Shown here: positions 55,101 through 64,000 of the stretch, piece after piece
How positions within the stretch are numbered: position 1 is the stretch's first letter
How the letters are laid out: each line of letters opens with the position of its first letter
Source: Rosa chinensis
Lineage: Eukaryota > Streptophyta > Magnoliopsida > Rosales > Rosaceae
Length of the DNA: 64,000 nucleotides
Assembly: GCF_002994745.2 (NCBI RefSeq)
Contig: NC_037091.1
Coordinates: 7,216,001-7,280,000 of the forward strand
Reading direction: 5' to 3'
Made by a program: the position numbers and the translations under genes
Notes under the pieces: model-generated
Told to the model about the DNA's origin: nothing
Databases searched by the model: none
What the model saw: the letters and a program-made list of their open reading frames with translations, nothing else

Positions 55101-58100
55101 TTACAAGGGGCCCAAACATATAAAAATGTAAATCATCTGTTATCGACATGAACCGTATAGCACAAATAGAAACTAAGTCAGTCAACGACAGATAAATTTC
55201 ATGTAGACATTCCTTCACATAAAACCGAAGAAGGAGGAAAAACTAACTTTAATCTCACAATAAGACTCCTTTAGTCTGTTAAGCATCAAGAGATCTATAG
55301 GCTTTGTGTACAAGTCAGTACGAATTTGTGGCCATGTCTGATGATGTCTCTGAGTCCAAAGAAGGCATCTTGATATATCCTGAAAAAATAAATTCATCAT
55401 TTAACTTCACGAGGAAACAATCCACTGGAAAACAAAACTTATTAGATTAACAACACCTCAGCCCACCATGCAGTAAAGCCTATAAAGTAGGATATTGAAA
55501 AAGTTCAATAAAAATGGTTTCATTCATGGATGTCCAAAAGGTAAAGAACGGGGTTACAAAATGATAGTAATGACAGAATTAGGTGGTCACATACTAAAAG
55601 ACCAATTAATGCACAATCACATGCATAGATCAGGTTGAAGGCATTTCAGACACGTTATGCTGAAGACAAGATGATAAACAACACACAATAAATCCAACTT
55701 CCTAAAGATGACATAACTAAATAGGGTGCAGACATATGAGCAGTTGAGCACTAAGGACGGAACATGAAATGAAAGACTAAGTTTTACCACGTCAAGAAAC
55801 TGTTACTGAGGAGGGTGTGCATATTCCTTTTGGACTTATAGTTAACATGGATGATAATTACAGCAGCCAGGGTATAATATATCTTTCACTCTTATATCTA
55901 TAGCGAATCTAAATAATAAATTTTAAAAACAAAACCCACCTCTCCACCAAAAGGTAAGGTTTTCTGTGTGGTAGGTAAAGCTACTCCATCCTGGATACCA
56001 AAGGAGACAAGTGGTAAATTATCATAGGAGAAAAATCAAGAAAAAAATAATAACTCTGAAATTTAAGTATAATCCACTCATGCTACTGATATACAACCAA
56101 AAGCTTGAAAAAGGTTAATCATTCTTCTTTTTCATTTTGCTGCATGTGAAACTTATCTAGAGAAGGATTTCTGAAGAAGTATTGGCGGTGGTATTGCAAT
56201 AAAAATAAGCAGATTCCTCAACCTGGCGAATGAATAAATCATAATAGAGGCAATCGGTGAATACGTACTGGCCTGCAGAGCCCATTCACAGTTGTAGCAG
56301 TAAATGTAGTGAAGCCAATAGTGATGGTGATCAAGGTGAGAATTTGGGAGTATAGTTTTGTGAAACTTGTGATGGTGCTGATACTGGAGCTTGAGGAATG
56401 CAAATGACGGTGATGTGTTGGTGACCAGAGTATGCTAGTATTTGTAATACGAGAAATTTCTCTAAAAAAAAAAGTGTTTTCTTACACCAAATTAGGTACC
56501 TCCATTTCAGTAACAAACATGTATGTTTGCATGTTTGATTCCCAAAACATGAAATGATATCTATGGACTCAGAACTGGGACCCCTCCAGCAGAGGCCTAC
56601 AATCGTAGTAGACAGTAAACTAGCATATAGCTAGTAATGTACTGCCTAGGGCATTCAAATCCCAGACCAGATGGGAACACAACATGGGCTTGCTGATTCC
56701 TACCCCCCCCCCCAAAAAAAAAAAAAAACTTTATACACTAAAATAGAAGGACAAAGAAGGTATAGAACTCGCAGTTACCTCAATGCAAATAACTGATGTC
56801 ACCTGAGCACCCATGCTAACAATACATCCTGTTGACAACCCATTACCAAAAGCTGCAGCTAGACCTTCCTACATTAGCCAACACACGATAGATCATCATA
56901 TAAAGATGAAACCCTGAAGAGTCACTGACAGGCCACATTGTACCGCAAACATAGGAATGCAACACTAAAAAAGAAAGACAACCACCAACAACAATCAGAC
57001 AACAAATACAAAAATTAACGATATGTTTATTAATTGCACTATCTTATTGAACATAGAGTGCATGTGTAAGAGATGTAAGACCACATACACACAAAATTCA
57101 TGGTAGTAATAATCTGTGGTAAGAATTTAGATTGTAATGACAGGCATGAGTTTTGGGTATGAAATGACTGAATAAGCAGATCCTACAAACGAACATTGTT
57201 AAATCCAGGATACATTCTCAAAGAAGTAGTTCATTCTCCGAAGTAGTTTTGAGTTTTCAGGAAATAGTCTTGCATCACAACTTAAATACGAATTGATCAT
57301 GCAAAATTTAAAAAGAAAAATTCATCACCTGGTGAACCACTGCAAAGCTGAAATGCAAGTCTCGCAAGACTATAGACAACAATTCCTTTATTTCTGCTTG
57401 GGGAAAATGGAAAGAAAAGTCACATTAGTTTCCCACTTTCCCAAGACAATGTTCATACAATGTTACCAATGATAACATATCTCCATAATCAGAACTACAA
57501 AAGGCCAAGACAGATAAAAGAACCAACGAAGAGCAAATGAAACACATAAAGAATTAATTGAATCCTGATATGATCAAAAGAATATATCTATCAATAGAAC
57601 TGACATGCTATTGTCCACAACATATACAAAGGGAGCATTAATTGCATCCTGAAATATCAGTACCTCGACTATCAAATGTTTCTGGGAGGACAAGAAGAGC
57701 AGAATACATGCTTCTTTCACTTAACGGGATGTGCAACTTCTCCGTCAAAATGAAGTCCCAAATAGCAAGCACATCCTCATATACCTATACAGAATATTGT
57801 ATATAAGACATGGAGTATTTCATGAAAACTAGAGGCAGAGTCTGATAATGTTGTGATGAATCATACATAACTAAAAATGTCAACTGAAAATTCTCAAGAG
57901 TCAAAAGCAAACCAGCTGACAATGTAATAAATTTTATCTCATATTAAAAACTAATAAAAAGTGGGAATGCACCTGCTGCATGGGATAATGTTGCGATATA
58001 TTTAGATGGCCTCTGCGAATAGGACGACGTAATGTATATGGCGCCATGGGAGATACTTTAAGTGCTTCCTCACCAAAAATGAACTCTCTGTATTGGTGTT

Positions 58101-59301
58101 TGCTAGAACCAAGCTCCTCAGCATTTGCATCATCATGCTGGTCTTGGTCCATGGCCTCTTTAGTTGTGGCTCTATCCTCTGAACTTTCTGCACATAGAAA
58201 GTTTCTGGGTGAGGAGGTGTGCACCAAAAGCAGATAACATGTATAATTGAAAAACATCAAGTTCGCCCATGCAACCATAAAAGCAGTTCAATGAACCATG
58301 AGAATCAAGGATTCATATTTTACCTAATGCAGGTGACGAATTAGAGTCCTTTACATACACATCTGTCCAGTCAAATGCTGCTTCCTTTCTACTATTCTGT
58401 GGATTATTTCCATCAATACGTCCCATCTGCACATCAGTTCCATCATTTCAATAACCAAAACACCACCAAAAATTGAGCTGCACCGATATTGGTCTTCATA
58501 GATTTTAGGTAATTAGAAGAGTTTTCACTTAAATGGAAGTTAACAGCAACCACTAAACATCCATTTGAATTTCAGATATTCGAATGAAACCACAAGCCAA
58601 CATATCTTATCAAAATGAATGTCTGCATTGTATGATTCAATCAGAAAACAAATTTCACTTGTACCTTGCGTGGGAATGAATTCTTAGCAATCTCTTCATC
58701 AAGAAACGGTATCTTCAACGCGGTGGCAATCTTAGAAACACACACAAACACATAGCTTCAATTAAAAATGCCAAACAAAAAACCATGAGGTCAAGATAAA
58801 CACATCAATGTGCAGAGGCTCACTTTATCATACGCCTTTTCGCGCTCCATGTACTGTGCAGTAGTAACTGGAGTATTAAGCATCTAAAACCCAACAACAA
58901 TTCAAAAACCCTAATCAGAACCACAAAAGCCAAGACCACCCAATACATAAAATCAAAAGCTATCAAATTTAAGCAACCTGGTCTTGAACATTGATCTTGG
59001 GCACTTGTGTGGTGTGCCTAGCAATGCAATGAGGGAATTCAAGAGGGCTGTCCTGTGAAGCAAGGCCTATTCTGATATTTGCAGAACCTGAGCTCCCCCA
59101 AACAGAAATGAAGACAAAGTGAGTGACTCAAAGACTGGATTTTGCATCGTGAAAATTGATGGGTTTATGGTGAATTGTTCTGGGTATACCTGGGTTGATG
59201 ACGACGATGTTGGAGCCTCGCTCGGAGAAGAGGTGTGAAGGCACCACGGATTTCAGGTAGTCCTGCCAAAAGTAGCACAAGCTTGCTTTGTAACAATTTG
59301 C

Positions 59302-59342
<41 letters not shown>

Positions 59343-59354
59343 GGTTCATACCAT
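52177..59354 (-). CDS. ARP9: Actin-related protein 9
   Basis: Twenty coding exons (minus): 59352-59354, 59190-59262, 58978-59087, 58824-58883, 58665-58730, 58324-58426, 57973-58187, 57664-57784, 57329-57393, 56779-56868, 55940-55990, 55248-55379, 54379-54468, 54227-54297, 53931-54130, 53813-53856, 53678-53727, 53124-53169, 52519-52569, 52177-52320. All have GT-AG borders and stay in phase, giving 594 residues, close to Arabidopsis ARP9. Start region DYLKSVVPSHLFSERGSN; actin-fold landmarks NPGSANIRIGLA, LPETFDSR (phosphate-binding side), GAQVTSVICIE and QLIGGVALTRG; end QAMYYINS. An acidic, low-complexity insertion (about residues 139-165) is family-specific. ARP9 is a plant nuclear or cytoplasmic actin relative, linked by homology to chromatin-remodelling ARP8-type proteins. 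No break seen. Confidence 0.95.
59308..59337. repeat. (GA)n microsatellite in ARP9 intron 1
   Basis: About 14 GA units on the plus strand (TC in the transcript), inside the 89-bp first intron that separates the ATG from the rest of the protein. Confidence 0.9.
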
Positions 59355-59930
59355 TGAAGCACTGAGCTTGAAATCCCAACTCAGTTTGTCCGAGTTTTTG
59401 TGATGCTCTGTGTTTTGCTCCGGCGAAAGTAAATATTTTTTCAACGGTAACTGGCTATAAAGTTTTCCATGTGTGTTCTATTCTGTTAATTACGTTGAGA
59501 TTTTTTTCACTTTTTTTGGATGGGGAAATTGAATGATTAGATAAACAAATATGAACAAAGTGAGCTTGGACATCAAATATATTGTTACGAAGTAGTTTAT
59601 TGTATTGCTGAGTTCGTTCTAAAAGAGTAATCTCGCAACTTAAATTAAAGATGAGTCGGAATGGTTTATAGAATCGGTATCGAACAATTTTAATATTTTT
59701 AATATTTTTCCTCGTTAATGAATAAATTTATTTTTAGAATAAGAAAAAATGATCTGAATCGCTCATTAAATACATAATTTTATTGGATTAATGGCTTTTG
59801 AATTTTCTTTATGATGTTTGTATCCATTCTATTTTTAATCACTTTGTTTTCCTGTTCTCTTCGCATCTACTTACTTTCTCGTATAGGTCTTTCATTTTCA
59901 AAGAGCTTCTCTTTGTTTCTTATCTAGGCT
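59355..59930. other. Upstream region of ARP9
   Basis: Should hold the ARP9 5' UTR and promoter. No convincing TATA box is seen, as is frequent for housekeeping genes. Confidence 0.4.
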
Positions 59931-61319
59931 TAGGGGTGTGCAAAACATGGTACAAATCGGCCAAAACCGACCGATAAATATGGTTTGGTTAAGGTTTTTT
60001 AACTTCAAAAATTGAAAATCGGTTCAATATTGAACCAAACCATTTATGAACTGGGTTGGTTTGGTTTCTCTTGTACTTAAACTGCGGAACCCGAACCGAC
60101 CTATATGTATAAAATATAAGAGAAAAAGTTGCTATATATATACATACACACACACACACATAATAAATATATATTCATTTGTTCTAAATCTCCAATTATA
60201 ACTTTATTCTCAAATGATATACTATCATATTGAATTCAAGGCCTAAAATCTTAGTATATAATCTCTACAAGTTTTTTGATCCTTTCATATAACATCTCTG
60301 ATATCTCAATCTCTCATTCTTTGTCTTTTAATATTATCATATTAAGCTAGTATTGATGGCTAAGTCGTTAAATAAGTGAATCATTTTGAATCTAATTTAG
60401 GTTTTAGTTTTGGATTTTAATTATTGAATTTTAAATTTAGATAATTTAACTTTTGTTTTTTTGGTTACAGACGGGGTCTAAAAGACCCAAACAAAAGCAA
60501 AAGAACAACTAAGTGTGAGAGCACAAGCCAGATCTTCTGGCTCTAGACACAGCAGCAATATCCTCTAAGTATGCTTGAGCAGCATGGATAGGGGGGCTTT
60601 CAAAAGTGATGATGCCCAGATCATGATTGATGCTATTCTTTGCTAATGCATCAGCAAGCATGTTGCATTCCCGGAACACATGGGTGAGCTGAGCATTGTT
60701 CATATTAGACATAAGCAACTTACATCCATTGAGTAAGGATGCCAGAGGATGGAGGGAGAGATCAGGCATTTGCATCAACTGGACCAATATGGCAAAATCA
60801 GATTCAACCACCAAGTTAATAGAATGATGTTCAGTAGCCAATTTGAGACCATAATAGAGGCCCCAGGCTTCAGCCTCCAGAATTTCACCAGAACCAAGAT
60901 TAATCTGAAAGCCAGTAATCCATAAACCAAGGTGATCCCTAATGACCCCACCAGCACCAATCTTACCGGAAGGAGAAATTCTGGTACCATCAATATTCAG
61001 CTTGTAGAAATTCTCCAAAGGCTTTAACCAACAGTGCATAGAGTAGCTATACATATCTGTAACTTTGGCCTTATGATAATTTAACATAATTTCAATTCTT
61101 GAGATTGAATTTTTACTATGAATTTTTTCATAAATAGCATATTAATATTATATAGGTGAAAACCGCCTAATCGACCAAACCAAACCATCTTTAATTGGAT
61201 TGGGTCGGATTGAGCTTATTTTTTTGATGACCGGTTTTCCAAAATGCCTAAACCGCTTACTTTGATATAGAGACGGTTTGAAGTCAAAACCGATCCAACC
61301 CAATCCGTGTGCAGCCCTA
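59931..61319. mobile_element. Non-autonomous hAT-type element with nested LINE fragment
   Basis: Starts TAGGGGTGTGCAAAAC and ends GTGTGCAGCCCTA. The 8-bp duplication TCTAGGCT is perfect (59923-59930 and 61320-61327). Subterminal sequence is full of AACCGAACC/GGTTTGGTT-type repeats in both orientations. Short TIRs and an 8-bp TSD are hAT features. No transposase is present. About 624 bases of its length are a later LINE insertion. Confidence 0.88.
60451..61074 (-). mobile_element. 5'-truncated LINE fragment encoding RNase H
   Basis: Flanked by the 11-bp direct repeat GATAATTTAAC (60440-60450 and 61075-61085). A T-rich run at the left (60451-60462) is the poly(A) side of a minus-strand copy. 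The open frame 60509-61074 shows the plant LINE-type RNase H (RVT_3): LNIDGTR, GAGGVIRDHLG, EAEAWGLYYGL, VVESDFAILVQL and ECNMLADALAK, with the Asp/Glu/Asp/Asp catalytic set visible. It is unbroken, so the insertion is young. In the parent element this domain sits at the C-terminus of the reverse-transcriptase protein. Confidence 0.88.
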
Positions 61320-61327
61320 TCTAGGCT

Positions 61328-62880
61328 TAGTTTGAGATTGTTGTGCTGTGAGGGGAAGCATTTCTGATTTTGTTGCAAGAGGAAGCACTTCTGATTTTGC
61401 TGTCAAGGGAAGCAGGTGAGTGTTTGATAAACTATTTTTAGAAGTGTTGTAAGAATGAAATGCAAATTTTGAATGTTTGATAAATTGTAAATAAAAAATA
61501 TTTTGACTATTGTAATTACCAAAAAGGTCATCAATGTTAAATATGCTACTAAAATTCTTTTTTCTATATACCATTTCAATGCATAAATTTTGTCTCGTCT
61601 TCCATACCAAATACTATATGTAATATTTGTTTCTTGTATCAAACTATTTATTGGTGTAAAATTAGTTCACAGTAGAAAATGAAAACAAAATCTCTCAAAA
61701 TTAAATTTCCGAGTCATGAAGTAGAAGTAGCGGCCATCAGTTGACAATAGACAGAAAAAATAGCCTCTTTAACAAATCAATAAATTCCACTTGGATTCAT
61801 CTATTTTCAAGGCATGATGCATACATTTTCAGTATATGAAGTATTGCAGTTTCCATAAGCCTTTGCTCGTGGATATTAATTTCTGGCTCTGTTTGTTGGA
61901 TTCCAATACTGAAATGCAGAAGAGCAAACACACCTCTGATCAAGTTACAATTTCTTTTCTTCTTTTGACAAATGAAATTTCACTGAAAGAGGAAAGAAAC
62001 TTACAAGCTGAAGAGCAAAACAACCAAAGAAATAAAACCTGCCTAGCAAAACTAAAGAACAAGAAATCAACAAAACAACAACACACCAGAAAGCCCAAAT
62101 TTGAAACAAAGAAACCAGAGTACAAAATAAACTAAAAAGAAATTAAGCTGGAGCAGGTCATGAAATAAAGAATGCCCATCAAATACAAGTATTATATTAA
62201 TCATGAAGAGTTTATATTAATCAAATACATCACTATGGAAACCAATTTCTTCACCATCGAAGAACTTATTTCAAAACCCAGCAACTCACCACGAACACCC
62301 ACACGAAATAATGAATACCCATCAAATACAAATATTATATTAATCATGAAGCAAACAAATAATCAGAACCCAACCCAAATATTAAGAATTACCACTTAGA
62401 GAGTAGAGCATCTTCTCTTAAATTTTTGAAGAAGATGAAACTGAAGGAAAATATAAAAAACATGAAATTGGTGAAAGAGAAAGGGGATTAACCATATGTC
62501 ATAGAGATAAATAAACTACCATAGATCTAAGACTCCAAACATTGGTTAGGAGAAGAGATGTGATCAGACCCAGTAAGAGAAGAGGGAAGAGATTTGAGTC
62601 GGGACTCGGTGAGAGAAGAGAGAAGACACTAGAACTAGAGCAAAGGAAGTTAGGATATTTGATGTAAATTTGGAGAAAACTAAGGATAATTTTGGCAGAT
62701 GGTAAAGTTTCATTTAATCATCCGCGTTCTCCAATTTGATTTCCTCAAAAGCGGAAATGAGAAGCTGCTTCCTGTTTTCTGCTGAGCGCAAAAGCGCTTC
62801 CAGCCAAAAGCACAAATTTGGGAGTTTACCAAACACCCTCCTAGAGTATGGAGGAAAAGTACTTCCTCTTCCGAACCCTT
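61328..62880. other. Intergenic stretch, possible decayed DNA-element ends
   Basis: GAGTGTTTGATAAAC at about 61410 and the reverse complement of TTTACCAAACACCCTC at about 62835 resemble a pair of inverted termini, but flanking duplications do not match. The interval is AT-rich and has only short frames. A small GAAGCA(C/T)TTCTGATTTTG repeat is seen at 61356-61412. Confidence 0.4.
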
Positions 62881-63558
62881 ACGGCCTATCAAGTTATTTT
62901 GTGGAGGCAGTTGCTACAGTGGTGGAGGAGCATGTGATTGAGGAGGCTGTGACTCTGAGTGGTAAGAAGCGACTGGCAGGGGTTAAGTTGATCCATCCTA
63001 GCAAGAAATTTCTTGCTTTGCCGACTCCGTCATTGAAGGTGGATGAGGATCTATCCCTATCAATGAAGCAGAAGCATGGGAGGCGTACCATTTCCCCTCA
63101 GAAGAAAAACTAGGCAGGCCTGAGGGAAGCAAAAATAAGGCCAAACTGACTAGTACTCCGAATACAGAGACAAAAGAGAAGCACCCCAAGCTCAAATAAT
63201 GGAAGTGCTTTCCTAAGAATATTGAAGATGAGTCCAAAATAGAGGACACTAGTTTGCCAGATGATGGAGGTATACCTCCTTCTACCTCTAGTAGTGCTCA
63301 AGTTTGAATAGGTCGCTAAGAATCTAGCATGCTCTGTTGACTCATTTACATTGCTTCGGGGAACTAGGGCTCTGTGTTTTATGGCATGATTTTAAAAGGT
63401 GGGTGTACTGGGTGTGCTCTAGGTACCTTATTCTTTGTTTGAGATAGACTTTGTTGGTGTACCCTGCGTAATGACTCTTTCTGACGATTCCTAGGGGTGT
63501 GTCATGATTATACTCTTAATAATTCTATATTATGATGACATTTTCAGCTAAAAAAAAA
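62736..63558 (+). mobile_element. Possible retroposon 3' fragment with poly(A)
   Basis: A 125-codon frame (62736-63113) ends in a basic tail (MKQKHGRRTISPQKKN). About 430 bases later the sequence closes with TTTTCAGCTAAAAAAAAAG (A run 63550-63558), as a retroposed 3' end would. No reverse transcriptase and no clear TSD. Low confidence. Confidence 0.3.
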
Positions 63559-64000
63559 GAAAGTAAAAGTATGAGATCATATCTATATACAATATGAGAA
63601 TTAGCTGGAACAAATTTTCTCTCATACAAGAGATTAACTACATAAAGAAGTCATCTCACTATCATCGCATCAACTTTATCATATTAAACTTATCACGTAA
63701 ATCCCTTTCAAAAACAAAAAAAACTTATCACATAGATGAATAGAAACATCATATATTAACCTCTGCGAATCCAACTCTTAGTCACAGGCCCACAACACAC
63801 ACACACACACATCTATAAAATGTTTGTAGAAAATGTCCAAAATTAGAAACTCGAAAGTTTCGAACAAAGAAAAATGGTCCCAGCCTTTTGCTTGAGTACA
63901 CTACTATACAGAAACAAATCTACAATCTCTGCCAAAATCAAAGCCGAGAAACCATGAATCCTCAGAGTAAGTAAGGAGCTTAAAAAAATATTGATCCAAT
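63559..64000. other. Intergenic sequence at window edge
   Basis: Contains a short CA repeat (63795-63810). Nothing else recognised. Confidence 0.4.

Noticed and set aside
61410..62850. A further DNA transposon with GTGTTTG(A/G)TAAAC termini
   Set aside because: The terminal similarity is short and the flanks show no matching duplication, so I do not call an element.

Overview
This is a plant nuclear window, and the gene set looks eudicot. GT-AG introns, long AT-rich intergenic DNA, microsatellites and dense nested transposons all point that way. A Rosaceae origin is my guess from overall gene and repeat flavour; nothing in the sequence proves it. No rRNA, tRNA, CRISPR or bacterial-type operon is seen.

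Four host genes look intact. (1) A 2-oxoglutarate/Fe(II) dioxygenase of the ACC-oxidase-homolog group (9939-13407, +, three exons, one intron with a GC donor). (2) A lipid-transfer-like secreted protein (26002-26774, -, three exons). (3) A single-exon, GC-rich enoyl-CoA delta-isomerase-like gene (49742-50479, +). (4) ACTIN-RELATED PROTEIN 9 (52177-59354, -, twenty coding exons, the first consisting of the ATG alone). Two host genes are broken: a heparan-alpha-glucosaminide N-acetyltransferase-like relic (7106-8020, +) and a BAHD acyltransferase (28581-29916, -) with an internal stop and a frameshift.

Most of the rest is mobile DNA, and much of it is closed by target-site duplications (TSDs) that can be read directly. 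From left to right: a Ty3-type LTR end with 74-bp tandem repeats (1-2606); a complete non-autonomous LTR element with no coding capacity (3643-6421, TSD GAGGT); a CACTA terminus (to 8753); a 409-bp inverted-repeat MITE in intron 1 of the dioxygenase; a defective Ty1/copia element (14023-22522, minus, TSD AAATG) that contains a MULE with a GC-rich cargo (19938-21470); a poly(A) retroposon with a 15-bp TSD (27090-28202); a large inverted repeat carrying a promoter and signal-peptide micro-ORF (30690-31502) with a third copy nearby; a 2.9-kb solo LTR (32131-35066); and a hAT-type element with a nested LINE fragment (59931-61319).

The most striking object is 35173-43629. It is a near full-length endogenous plant pararetrovirus (Caulimoviridae) with a four-ORF layout like the tungrovirus/badnavirus clade. 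It has a tRNA-Met primer site, a first ORF with no ATG, an AUG-poor stretch that would suit leaky scanning, a CxCx2Cx4Hx4C coat-protein knuckle, protease, reverse transcriptase and RNase H, and a fourth ORF preceded by a splice-acceptor-like site. It is disabled by several stops and frameshifts, including a 67-bp duplication across the reverse-transcriptase active site. The unit is bounded by MULE-like inverted termini and T-rich 9-bp flanks. It sits inside the third copy of the signal-peptide repeat, whose uninterrupted sister copy 4 kb upstream serves as the empty site.
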